A stretch of DNA of 64,000 bases from Phytophthora colocasiae (taxonomy: Eukaryota > Oomycota > Peronosporomycetes > Peronosporales > Peronosporaceae). The stretch is taken from positions 806,001-870,000 of the forward strand of contig JAGKQI010000087.1 in assembly GCA_018806915.1 (NCBI GenBank). Direction: 5' to 3'. Below, piece after piece: positions 33,291-43,649 of the stretch. The position numbers and the translations under genes are program-made. Within the stretch, counting starts at the first letter, position 1. The number at the start of each line of letters is the position of its first letter. A model generated the notes under the pieces. It searched no databases. It had not been told where the DNA came from and saw only the letters and a program-made list of their open reading frames with translations.

Positions 33291-35337
33291 CTAAGATGGC
33301 TGAGTTTTGCCCGTACGGTATCAACTCGGAGATGATTGGCATCTTCCCCGTTTTCCAACACTCAATCGCGAACACAATGAGTTGTAGGGATTGACCGTCC
33401 GGAATCATACCGTGGAAGCCAGCGGGATACTTGATGCCGCGCGCAGAACTTGCACCACTGCCGCCACGTGTTGAAGTAGCGCTCTCGTGAGGTATCGGCG
33501 AGGGATCGCCACTGCAATTCGGCCATGTCGGTTTGTAAATCTTGCGGAACTCGTAGGGTATTTCCTGCTCAGACCATAAACACACAGCGTTAGTCCAGTT
33601 CTTTAGTGCCGTCCCAGTCCACGCCCTTGAGCCCAGGTCCACGAGGTAATTTGTCGAGCCCTGAAGATGTGCCGTGGACACATGAAGGTTGTGCTGTAGT
33701 TCAGCGCACGAAAGAACCCGTACGAGTTCTTGTCCGAGCACGTTGTCAGATTTATGGTGGCCCATCCAGGCTACCGCAGAGGTGTTATCGATCCAGCAGC
33801 GAACGTGAACGGGCTGCGTGCTATCCGGACTTAGCGTTTCCCATCGAGGACCCCAGACAATGACTCCAAAGACCACGCTAAGAGCTTCTCGGACGTTAAT
33901 GCTGAACGATGACGTGTCGTTGGTCAGGATCGAAGAAATTGCTTGTTTCTCCTCCTCGTCAAAGCGAACGCGAATGTATTCACGAGCCGCTGGATACAGC
34001 ACGCAGAGGCCTTCGTTGCTGGCGTCCATGAATAAATGGACAGCGGGTTCCAGTGTGTCTGCAATAACGCTGGTCGGCACTTGATTTGCTTTGCCGTTTT
34101 GAAGAAGCGATTCGATCCACTGCAGGTCGTGAACAATATCGTTGGATAGACGGAGCTTTTGAAACCGGGGGCAGCGACGCCACGCCACATGCAGACGTTG
34201 AATGAATGCTCTGGTAGATCTGCAGCACAGCGCCATATACCGTAGTGACCCCAGCAGCTTTTCAACCTGGCATCTTGATACCAACGGTGTTTCGATGATA
34301 ACTCGAATCCGAGAGAGTGCTTTCGAAAGCTTCTCTGGCGGCATTGATACTGTGCCGTTCTTTGTGTCCCATGTTAATCCGAGCGCAATGAGTACCGTCT
34401 CCCAGCGCGAGAATTTCTTCTCGTTTATAGCATCCGAACCTAGAACTGCCATCATGCTCAGACGCAAGGCAGCCTCAGCAAGTTCCAGTCGATTGCCGAT
34501 GTCAGGCTCCAAAAGAATGTGGTCGTCCACCCATGCAAACGAGAAAAATTCTTCGGAGTCGACTTCAGATTGGTCGAGTGAACGGGGGCTTTCTCGTGCC
34601 ACTAGAAATGATATGGCGCCACCAAACGCCCCGTAATGAGCTGGCGAGCCAGTCCACCCAAACGGAAGCGCCATGTCAACCACGATAAATTCGCGGCACG
34701 ACCCTGCAAAGTGCGCAGCAAGGTCCGCCGATACGGGGATAAGCCGAAAGGCACTCTTCACGTCTCCCTTAAGTATCTTGACTGCACATTGGGGGTATCG
34801 CCGACGGAGAAACTCGATTCGTTCTGCAATACGGCGAATGGGTTGGTATTCCAGTGCCGGGAGGTCGTTTTGATCCGAGCAGTCATTTATCGACAACTCA
34901 CTCGGGTACGAAAGATCATGGACTAGCCTGGCCTCAATCGACGGATCCACGCCAGCTTTAGGAACAATGCCGAATGGACTGAACCTCAACTCGTGCCATT
35001 GTAGAGCCGCGGGAAGCTCGATAACGAGGTATGTCCCAGTTGCTTGTCCGTCAGCGATGCTTCGTTCAAGTGCGCCTTGATAGGCATGGGCACTCGCGTG
35101 ATTGGAGACCACATGTCCATCAGGATGGCGCGCATTCGTGAATTGGTGTGATACGCCGTGAGTAGCGGAACGTATTACTTGTCGTCGGTGGCTGTACCCA
35201 TGAAGCAAGATATCCAACCACGCCGGATCGAGTGCTTTATTCGGTCGAGGATCCTTGTGTGATTCGTTCCGCCACAGTGCTAACGTTGCCGCCAGCGGAG
35301 GGACGATTTGACTATTAGTGCTGTCAAAGAGCGGCAC
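33238..35337 (-). CDS. Reverse transcriptase-RNase H of E1
   Basis: 699 open codons. The frame opens after a TAA near 35346 and its first codon in the listed span is GTG, so the true start is unclear. It may be reached by frameshift from the preceding frame at 35324-35596. RT motifs: LVHDLSYP, KGDVKSAFR, MALPFGWTGSPAHYG, and the catalytic AWVDDHILL (VDD variant). RNase H motifs: HLFMDASNEGL, NVREALSVV, and CWIDNTSAVAWMG, then the DLGSRAW end. The related E2 has the same order. The frame is uninterrupted, unlike most elements here, which suggests E1 was active recently. Confidence 0.88.
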   Translation of the reverse strand: MPLFDSTNSQIVPPLAATLALWRNESHKDPRPNKALDPAWLDILLHGYSHRRQVIRSATHGVSHQFTNARHPDGHVVSNHASAHAYQGALERSIADGQATGTYLVIELPAALQWHELRFSPFGIVPKAGVDPSIEARLVHDLSYPSELSINDCSDQNDLPALEYQPIRRIAERIEFLRRRYPQCAVKILKGDVKSAFRLIPVSADLAAHFAGSCREFIVVDMALPFGWTGSPAHYGAFGGAISFLVARESPRSLDQSEVDSEEFFSFAWVDDHILLEPDIGNRLELAEAALRLSMMAVLGSDAINEKKFSRWETVLIALGLTWDTKNGTVSMPPEKLSKALSRIRVIIETPLVSRCQVEKLLGSLRYMALCCRSTRAFIQRLHVAWRRCPRFQKLRLSNDIVHDLQWIESLLQNGKANQVPTSVIADTLEPAVHLFMDASNEGLCVLYPAAREYIRVRFDEEEKQAISSILTNDTSSFSINVREALSVVFGVIVWGPRWETLSPDSTQPVHVRCWIDNTSAVAWMGHHKSDNVLGQELVRVLSCAELQHNLHVSTAHLQGSTNYLVDLGSRAWTGTALKNWTNAVCLWSEQEIPYEFRKIYKPTWPNCSGDPSPIPHESATSTRGGSGASSARGIKYPAGFHGMIPDGQSLQLIVFAIECWKTGKMPIISELIPYGQNSAILDGVIVSSPASARPPAST

Positions 35338-35596
35338 AGATCCCTGTTAATATGTCCGTCGAGCGTACGCGAATCGTCAACGTCGGGTTTGTACAGCGGA
35401 GAATTAATTCCTGCTTGTCGAAACGCCGCTGAGAGATTTGTCGTAGCGAGCTAGCTCGTGCTTGCGGAGCTGAAGTCGTAGCTTGGACTGTACTGAGTGA
35501 ACTATCCCCGCTGTGACCGGAGATGAGTGGCCTCGCCGGTGCATGCCCAGACATTTTGTCTCTGTTCTTGTCACCGGAAACGTCACGCTCGGACAC
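35324..35596 (-). CDS. Small linker frame between Gag and RT of E1
   Basis: 90 codons overlapping the RT frame start by 14 nt. Composition is Ser/Arg-rich. By position it corresponds to the segment in E2 before the RT core (about 40953-41200), so it may be the N-terminus of the Pol protein separated by a frameshift rather than a separate gene. Confidence 0.4.
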   Translation of the reverse strand: MSERDVSGDKNRDKMSGHAPARPLISGHSGDSSLSTVQATTSAPQARASSLRQISQRRFDKQELILRCTNPTLTIRVRSTDILTGICAAL

Positions 35597-35712
35597 GTGT
35601 TGGCATGTACACCGAGATAAGAAGCTTGATAAGACGACGACAACGTATACGCGGAAACTGATGCGGAGGATTTGTGTTCATTTTCGAGACGTAGCCTCCG
35701 CTCCAGTGTGAT

Positions 35713-37691
35713 TCATTGGCGCAACTCCTGGCGTAATCCCCCGAGGTGCGTCGTTATGTATTCACGTACCACCGGCGAAAGATCTTCAGGAATGAAGTGC
35801 GCATACGTCGGAAATGCGCATCTATCGTCGCTTTTTGAAAAGCATCCTCGGGAAGACAGGTGCTTCATGCAGACTGAGAGACCACCTTGGCGTGGCAAAG
35901 CACTTAGCACGTTCTGCGGGGTTTTACGAGAGGAGCGGACCGATTCAACACGGCGATTGCTGTTGCCCTGAGAATACGTGGCCTGGCTTCCTGTTCGGGA
36001 TGGAATACCTGAGAGCGCTGCCAGGCGCTCGGACTGGATAACGTACAGAACACTCTGTAAGTCTGGATCGTGCATCGATAGTCGTAGGCGAATGTTCGCA
36101 CGTGAAGAGGTGCCGTGACGAACGTCGCACACCGCGGCCGAGCGATATTCCTCGAGGAGGCGATCAAACCAGAACGAGAGTGTCGCGACGTCCTGAGGTC
36201 CCCACTGGCAGAAACTGCGTAGTTCCTCTACGAACTCTCTCGCGTTGCTGATGAGCCGGCAAGTGATGTTGTCGAAAAATTCCTCCGTGAAGACGTGAAG
36301 CACCGTCAGTGCGTTTGATATGTCGCTGAGAGACTGGGGTTTCTTTGCCTTTGGCAACGGTACGGATGCTGAAAAGTTGTTCAGGTTTACCGAGCCGTCT
36401 GCGTACCAGGCTCTCCTGGCGGCGAAGTCGAACCGCCAAAAGTGCATGATCGATAAACCCCGCACACCGAATTGAAAGTCAAAAACGCGAGTGATGATAG
36501 CCGGATGGGGCTTGAACTTGCTGGACCGGGAGGAGATCATTGAATCAACAACATCGGAGACTTCCTTACCTGAGTATTCGGGTGAAATGATGAGGCCGTT
36601 CACGTCCTGTTGCGTTCTTGTGGGAGTGAAAACATGCTTGGAGCGGCGTTCCATCGTGGAGGCCGCCTCGACCAGGTCCGAAGGGGACTCGAGTCGTCGC
36701 CGCTGACTGTTCCCCGGCGTAAGTTGGGGACCGAGTCGTTTTGTGGCCCCCTTTTGACAGAGACTGAGATAGAAACGAACTAACTCGGGATCATCCGAAA
36801 TGGCAGCACAGATCTTGGCGTGGTGGATGCCCTCATCATCTTCATCCGCGGCTCGGCGACTCCCGACTGGGCCTTGAGAAGGCTCAGCTGATCGACGGAC
36901 GGCAGGCTCGTCTGGAGCACTCGCAAGCGAGTTGAGAAGTGCATCTAACTCGAATTGGTCGTTCTCGTCATTGTCCTCAGGCTGGGGCACAGCATTGCCA
37001 GCAAATTGAGGATCGTTGTCGAAACTGTCACCGATGGACTGCTGGATAGTCGATGGCATCCGATGCCCGCCGTCTACGTAGTAGGTAAAATCGAGTGCGT
37101 GGCGAACGCTGACCGTGGAAACAGTACCCGTCTGGATGTTGATCCAACGTAGTGTGTCCCTTGGTTTTGGCTGGGTTCTCGCCGAAGCGAAACCAGCGAG
37201 TACCCGTTGAATAGATCGGGAGCCACGGCATTCTACCCCCATGATGCGGTCGAGAATTGCATCGTTCTGCTCTACCACTTCCTCAACCGCCATCTCGTCG
37301 ACCGCGATGCGGCTTGAACCGAGGAGAAAGCACAGAACGGGACTGACCTCGCGTAGAGCAGAGACCGCCGAACTTACCTCACCAAGAAGGGTGCGAATAG
37401 TTACAGCCTCGACTTGGTGAGCGATTACTGGCCGAAGACGTAGAAACCACCCGATATTCCAACCACCGCTTTGCGTAACCACTCGCCTGGGGCCCCAGCG
37501 GCGTGTTCTGTAGCGTCAACTCGGCGCTCCCGGATGATCGACGCTGGGACTTCAACCGTCGAATGCGGATCAGAAAGCAGACTAGCGGTTGCTGACAACC
37601 CCGAAACGGCGACGACGGTGGCATAAGTCGGCGATGTCAGCACTGGTGCGTCTTCTGGAAAAAGTAACACGTGAACGGTGCGGGGAGCCAT
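35713..37691 (-). pseudogene. Gag-like protein of E1, one frameshift near its start
   Basis: The probable start is the ATG at 37691 (MAPRTVHVLLFPED), in a frame that ends at 37425. From about 37480 the coding continues in another frame to 35713, giving roughly 650 codons in all. The N-terminal region aligns with the E2 Gag start (a V-x-V segment followed by ...SxIIxxR). The C-terminus has a Cys/His cluster, C-x8-C-x7-C-x6-H, ending near VREYITTHLGGL, also found in E2. This resembles a CCCH zinc module for nucleic-acid binding rather than a retroviral CCHC knuckle. The assignment as Gag rests on position and the shared cluster. Confidence 0.7.
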
Positions 37692-37730
37692 TGGCAGAGG
37701 TTGTTCAGGGGCAGAACTTGGAAAGGGACT

Positions 37731-37943
37731 CGCTTTGGCGTAGCAAAAGGCAAACTGACTAATTCTAACCTACTCTTGCCGGTGGAGAGTCTTCAGCTAC
37801 CGGTTCGATGACTGGTCGAGGCGCTCGTGCCCAAACGGACGGTAGAGGTGCTTCCAGCACCATTTGGTTTTGACCATACTTGTTGAACACCGATTCCTCG
37901 TGTCCGAAAACCCGCTCTTCAGCTTCAAGCTGACAGACACCCA
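37731..37943 (-). repeat. A1 outer repeat of E1 (element 5' end)
   Basis: 213 bp identical in extent to A2. Its outer edge CAGACACCCA abuts GTTC of the A5 gene. A further copy of most of it (from AAGGCAAACTGAC) lies at 42862-43058. Confidence 0.88.
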
Positions 37944-38534
37944 GTTCGGCACTAAGTACGTGACGCTCATGGACGAGATCAGTACGGGTCTCGACAGTGC
38001 CGCCACGTACGATATCATCAACACACAGCGCAGTGTGGCACACACGCTCCGTAAGACAGTGGTGGTGGCTCTACTGCAGCCGTCGCCCGAGGTGTTCGCG
38101 CTGTTCGACGACGCCATGATCCTGAACGAGGGTCAAGTCATGTACCACGGCCCCTGCACCCGCGTTGAGGACTACTTCGCCGGCTTGGGATTCTCGTGCC
38201 CACCTGAACGCGACATTGCCGACTACTTGCTGGATCTGGGAACGAACGAGCAGTACCGCTACCAGGTGCAGAACTACCACACCAAACAGCCTCGTAGCGC
38301 CGGTGAGTTCGCCGAGTTCTTCCGCCGGTCAAACGTCCACCGAGAGATGCTCAACGAGTTGGAGGCCCCGCACGACAACGACCTGCTCCGTAACGTGGCG
38401 GAGGTCATGGAGCCAATGCCGGCGTTTCACCAGTCGTTCGTCGAGAGTACGTTGACTCTGCTCAAACGTCAACTCATGGTGACGTACCGTAACAAACCGT
38501 TCATCTTCGGTCGTCTACTGATGATCTTAATCAT
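37747..38534. repeat. 788-bp direct duplication, copy 1
   Basis: It matches 42862-43649 base for base at a constant offset of 5115, with only two differences seen (near 37870 and 38113). It contains most of the E1 A repeat plus 591 bp of A5 coding sequence. Confidence 0.93.
37944..38534 (+). pseudogene. PDR/ABCG transporter A5, duplicated middle piece
   Basis: Resumes A5 directly after E1 with FGTKYVTLMDEISTGLDS (Walker B of NBD1) and runs into the start of TMD1 (NKPFIFGRLLMILI). At 38534 the sequence leaves A5 and enters E2. The codon change GTC to GCC near 38113 (DDV to DDA in the H-loop region) differs from the second copy at 43059 and is one of only two differences between them. Confidence 0.88.
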
Positions 38535-38726
38535 TGGTCTTTTGGATGCAGGCGAAAAGATATTTTTCACAAGAGAGCCGAGGTCGGAATCGGCATCAAT
38601 TCTTATCGGCGTCGACAGCTCTAAAGTTAGACCAGGCAAGCAGCTCACAGTCTCAGTCTCAACAGCCCATTTCCAGTTTTCCACTCGCCAGAACACAAGC
38701 CTCCCAGCGTCGCCACAATCTTTGAG

Positions 38727-40918
38727 ATGGTCCGAACACTGCTGCTACTACTCCCCATGGACGTAAAGAACCTAACAATCGACGGACCGCGCTATGCTCA
38801 AGTGACATCGCATCACGGAGACGCTGTGCAAGTTACGCTACTTGGCCGGTCAAACGATGAACAGCGTATACCGACGAGGATCTCAGCCGAAATCGTCGCT
38901 GCTCGAACTGTCCCTAATACAGAATTACAGGGAGGGTGTCCGGGTGTTAAGCTGTTCCGACCCGTGTATTGGCGTGGCGATGGAATCTTCCGGCATGGTC
39001 AAATTACAGCTTATAATACGAGCACCTATACAGTGCGCACAGAGGATCAGACGTTTGAAGTCCCACTCAGCGACCCTATCGAAATCGCCCCCGTAATTGC
39101 TGTCCTTCTCTGGAGTACTGAATTACTACCACAAATTAAAACAGTGGATGATCTCAAAGAGGCACACAGCAAAATCTTAAACAGGGTTTTGGGCGAGAAT
39201 GGCGTCCGGGCGACAAAATCAATCGCAAGACTCCTGGCAGGAGTCGCCACAGGCCAATCAAGACCATCTCCGTCAGATCTGGTCCCGTGGACATGCCCCT
39301 CAACAGGAGAAGAGAAGCTGTTAAGTGTGGGTGACGTTGTCGCTTATGCTTTCTACATGGATGGCGGTAGAAACGTCCCCACCAATGTTCATCTCGGAGC
39401 GACTTTTGTCGATGGCCCTTCCACCCGCCCAGCACAACTCCCACAATCGACCCGCGGCCGTCAACGAACATCGACAATCCATCGACGAGTTTCGCTATTG
39501 TCAACACAGCGCAACAGTCCAATCCCATCACAGACCAACGCTAGTACCGTAGCAGCTCGGAGTACTCCGCCAGAACATCAAGTCACATACGTAGCATCTT
39601 CTTCCGGGGAGGAGGATAACGATGATGTTGACCCTGTGAGTTCTCGTTTCACGGATCTGCTTAACGCAATAAGCGACGACACACCAGCCCCAAAACGCCG
39701 CCGTACAGCAGAGGTGCGTTCGTCAAAGGTGGTGAAACAAATCCTGCAACGATCACACAGGCTCCTGTCACCGTCAATCCTTCCCCATCCGACCCAGTCC
39801 AAGCCCTACTGGAAATGTTAGCCCCGTTAGTATCGACGTACACACAGCAACGACTACAACCCTCGGCTCCTCAAGGCGAACCAACCAGACACACAAAAGA
39901 AGACACAGCACGGACAGCGCCACCGAACTTGACGAGCCCATCTGACCTGATTCCAGTGAATGATTCTGCGGGAAGGCAACATCAATTCTTTCGCCCGTCT
40001 CCACCTCAACAAGATGTACACGACGCGATATCGGCTCCAGCATTTATAGGTAAGGACACTGACGTTTATATGGACTATGTAAGGACCTCAAAAGCGACCA
40101 AGTTCCTGGCGCACCCAGCAATTACGTCTCGACTGTACGACATAGAGTTCGGCGTCTGCGATTTATCCGTTCTGCACTTCCCCAGATTTGACCTCGACAC
40201 GCAACTCGACCGTAAGAAGGCGAAAGCAACTAGCATGCGAAATTTCTCTTCAAAATCCGAGCTTCCAGAACTTCCAGACCGACCAGAATATCGTGACCTA
40301 GTGGAGTCACTTGCAGTATTGTACGCCTTCGCGAAAGAATTTTTCAACTACGAGACACGAGACCTCTTTGCAGCGGCGAAAGATTTTGGAGAACAACTGG
40401 AAGATTTTGCACCGTGGAGCTCCTACGAAGTACACATTCTAGCGTTCTGGTTCTCGAACGTGCTTGGCTCTTATCGTTTAGCTGTTATCAACGACATACG
40501 GGCGGGAACGAACACGAGAAACTTGATTAGCGCACGTTTCAATATGCAAGATCCAGAACTCGCCGGGCTCCTCTTCAAGGCCTCACGAATTCGTCCTCAA
40601 CAACAGACACCAGCGACGGAGAGGAGACAACACGCCGGGACTATAGGATCAGGGAGAACCCACAGCACAGCACCAGTTGGGGTCAAGTCAAAACGAAAAG
40701 AGCACAAAGTCCCCGAGGCCGTCTACAAACTCATTCCGAAGCATGAAGGACGTCAACTATGTTTACGGTACACGTCGACACAAGGATGTCCGTCAGGCAG
40801 TGAACGGTGCTACGTAAGCTATTTAGCTCATTTCGATCCCCCGTCACTACCTGAGGTCGTCGCAAACTACGTTCGAGAGAAATACGGTGGTGTTCGAGAC
40901 TTCTCCAAACAGGAATGA
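38727..40918 (+). pseudogene. Gag-like protein of E2, frameshifted
   Basis: Possible starts are the ATG at 38727 or 38757 (MDVKNLTIDGPRY). The first frame runs to 39821. Homology and composition move to another frame at about 39735-39815 and continue to 40918. Conserved with E1: PSDLVPWTCP...YMDGG, then HPAITSRLYDIEFGV, WFSNVLGSYR, and a C-terminal C-x8-C-x6-C-x6-H cluster ending near YVREKYGG. A single frameshift breaks it. The role as a Gag-like nucleic-acid-binding protein is inferred from position and the cluster. Confidence 0.72.
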
Positions 40919-40952
40919 AGTTTAAGAGTGCCGTCGACACGAGGTCACACTC

Positions 40953-42861
40953 GTGGTGTCGGCTCGATGGGCAGCGGTACGCCAAGTAATCGAGATCCTA
41001 GAAAATCAACTACAGGCGGCAGAGATCGAACGTCAACAAGTGCTGAGTAAGGCCTTCCAAATGGCGGGCATCAAGCCTCCGACGTCTGTACCTATGGCGT
41101 TTATCAAGAACAACAAGCAAACATTCTTGCTGGATCACGAAACCATAACAGCTATGTCGCTGCTTGTGCAGAAAGAACATCTCACGTTGGCTGAGACGAT
41201 ACGGTTGTGGCGAGGTCAAACTACAGCATCTCCGACCCCCAACAAGGCCCTTAACTGCAGTCATTACTCGTGGTTACTTCACAGGTATGAACATCTCGAT
41301 CTACTCATAAGTACAGCAACAGTCGGTGTCAGACACGAATTCCAAGTCGATGGCATTCCACACAACGAACCGGTACCAAACCACAAGTCCGCATCAGCCA
41401 TGCATAATGCACTAATAAAAGCATCCGAGATGGTCAATGCAGCGGCGCGTACCTGGTCGTGTCAAGAGAAGCAGCAAAACGATGGAAACTACACTATAGT
41501 CCGTTCGGATGCGTCGAAAAGGCCGACACGGATCCGACAATTGAGGCGAGAGTGATTCACGATCTCTCGTCGCCAACAGGTAGCTCAACCAATGCATGGT
41601 CCGACAAAGAAGACATTCCGAAACTCGTCTACGAGGTGGTCAGCGTCATCGCAAACAGGATCGTCATCCTTAAGAAAGCAAATCCGTCGTTACTGATCAA
41701 ACTGATGAAAGGAGATGTCAAGTCAGCGTACAAAAACCTGCACGTTCACGAAGCCATTAGCGCGTACTTTGCAGGCTCGATCCCCGAAAGAAGACGCAGT
41801 GGTAATTGATTTGGCGTTGCCATTCGGGTGGACCGGTTCCGCAGCACACTACGGAGTTTTCGGAAAAGCGATTTCGTTTCTCGTCCGCCGTGAAAGTCCA
41901 AATTCCCTCAATCCCGACAGCAAAGACACCACACATTTCTTCTGCTACGACTGGGTGGACGACCACGTACTTGTAGAGCATGACACTGGTGACAGACTGG
42001 AAGCTTGCGACAGCGCGCTCCGCTTAGCAATGGTGGCGGTATTGGGGCCCCGGTCCATCAACAACAAGAAATTTACCGAGTGGTCCACGACTCTCGTCGC
42101 GCTCGGGTTAGAATGGAACACAACCGCTATGACTGTTTCCATGCCAGTCGCAAAGATCCAGAAAGCTCAAGATCGAATAGCAGCAATATTGGCGTCAACT
42201 TCCACTACAAGGACATCCCTATCGAAGCTTCTCGGCAGTCTTCGGCACGTATGTTCGTGCATCCGACCAGCAAAAGCGTTCTTCCAAAGGTTGGCAACAC
42301 TATGGAAACGGTCGACAAGGCACAAGTCCATCGAAGTTACCAGAGAAGCACGGCTTGATCTCGAGTGGTTTGCCCATATATTGCTTCATGGTCGGTTGCG
42401 AGGGGTACCTCTCGAATACTTCACCGGTTTACCTGATCCGGTGGTTCACTTGTACATGGATGCAAGCAACATCGGCCTGTGCGTTTTGGACCCATCTCGC
42501 CGCGAATTCATACGGCTCCAGTTTGACACCACAGAGATACATCTAATCGAGCAAAACAAGTTCAGCATCAACGTCCGAGAACAACTCAGTGCACTATTAG
42601 CAATACTTACCTAGGGGAAGCATTGGCGAGCAGTGAACAATCTCTCACTTACCCATGTCCGGTTCTGGATCGACAACACAACGGCAGTAGCGTGGTGCAA
42701 CAAACTGTCCAGTACAAACCCATTTGGACAAGAGATGAACCGAATTATTGGCGCTGCTGAAGCCGAGTGGGGAATCAGGGTGTCCGCGGAACACCTCCCG
42801 GGGTCTACAAACTTTCTGGCCGACCTGGGGTCTCGAGCGTGGTCTGAACCTCAACTCACTC
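40953..42861 (+). pseudogene. Reverse transcriptase-RNase H of E2, broken
   Basis: Pieces in order: 40953 to about 41455 (N-terminal segment), a frame change to 41459-41809 (RVIHDLSSP, LMKGDVKSAYK), and another to 41715-42614 (LALPFGWTGSAAHYG, catalytic DWVDDHVLV, then HLYMDASNIGL). TAG at 42612-42614 takes the place of a Trp codon found in E1 (VWGPRW). RNase H then ends with FWIDNTTAVAW and DLGSRAW. Two frameshifts and one nonsense codon mean it is inactive. The RT active site has VDD, as in E1. Confidence 0.82.
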
Positions 42862-43649
42862 AAGGCAAACTGACTAATTCTAACCTACTCTTGCCGGTGG
42901 AGAGTCTTCAGCTACCGGTTCGATGACTGGTCGAGGCGCTCGTGCCCAAACGGACGGTAGAGGTGCTTCCAGCACCATTTGGGTTTGACCATACTTGTTG
43001 AACACCGATTCCTCGTGTCCGAAAACCCGCTCTTCAGCTTCAAGCTGACAGACACCCAGTTCGGCACTAAGTACGTGACGCTCATGGACGAGATCAGTAC
43101 GGGTCTCGACAGTGCCGCCACGTACGATATCATCAACACACAGCGCAGTGTGGCACACACGCTCCGTAAGACAGTGGTGGTGGCTCTACTGCAGCCGTCG
43201 CCCGAGGTGTTCGCGCTGTTCGACGACGTCATGATCCTGAACGAGGGTCAAGTCATGTACCACGGCCCCTGCACCCGCGTTGAGGACTACTTCGCCGGCT
43301 TGGGATTCTCGTGCCCACCTGAACGCGACATTGCCGACTACTTGCTGGATCTGGGAACGAACGAGCAGTACCGCTACCAGGTGCAGAACTACCACACCAA
43401 ACAGCCTCGTAGCGCCGGTGAGTTCGCCGAGTTCTTCCGCCGGTCAAACGTCCACCGAGAGATGCTCAACGAGTTGGAGGCCCCGCACGACAACGACCTG
43501 CTCCGTAACGTGGCGGAGGTCATGGAGCCAATGCCGGCGTTTCACCAGTCGTTCGTCGAGAGTACGTTGACTCTGCTCAAACGTCAACTCATGGTGACGT
43601 ACCGTAACAAACCGTTCATCTTCGGTCGTCTACTGATGATCTTAATCAT
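42862..43649. repeat. 788-bp direct duplication, copy 2
   Basis: Second copy of 37747-38534 (see there). After its end at 43649 the A5 gene continues normally (MGLIFCTVFYDF), so this copy is the one in the ancestral context on its right side. Confidence 0.93.

Larger units (their letters stand above)
27348..37943 (-). mobile_element. Ngaro-like tyrosine-recombinase retrotransposon E1 (nested insertions inside)
   Basis: About 5.9 kb of element sequence once the nested MULE and mariner are set aside, on the minus strand. Order: A repeat (37943-37731), Gag-like frame, RT-RNase H frame, tyrosine recombinase, B repeat (32497-32405), second A repeat (32400-30729, split by the mariner), second B repeat (30709-27348, split by the MULE). 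This A-ORFs-B-A-B layout is the split direct repeat of Ngaro-type elements and needs no LTR or DDE integrase, consistent with the recombinase found. GTTC flanks both outer ends (27344-27347 and 37944-37947). The internal B-A junction carries TTTC instead. Confidence 0.87.
38535..42861 (+). mobile_element. Second YR-type retroelement E2, truncated (Gag, RT-RNase H only)
   Basis: The Gag-like and RT-RNase H frames are homologous to E1 but diverged, so E2 belongs to another family. No tyrosine recombinase or split repeats remain: the 3' side stops just after RNase H (DLGSRAWSEPQL) and joins the E1-type A repeat at AAGGCAAACTGAC. The 5' side joins A5 at 38534/38535 without any recognisable terminus. 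It is flanked by the 788-bp direct duplication. Confidence 0.8.

Noticed and set aside
27348..37943. Reading E1 as an ordinary LTR retrotransposon with LTRs near 32217 and 37757
   Set aside because: The repeats lack TG...CA ends, are split into A and B parts in B-A-B/A order, and a tyrosine recombinase is present with no DDE integrase.
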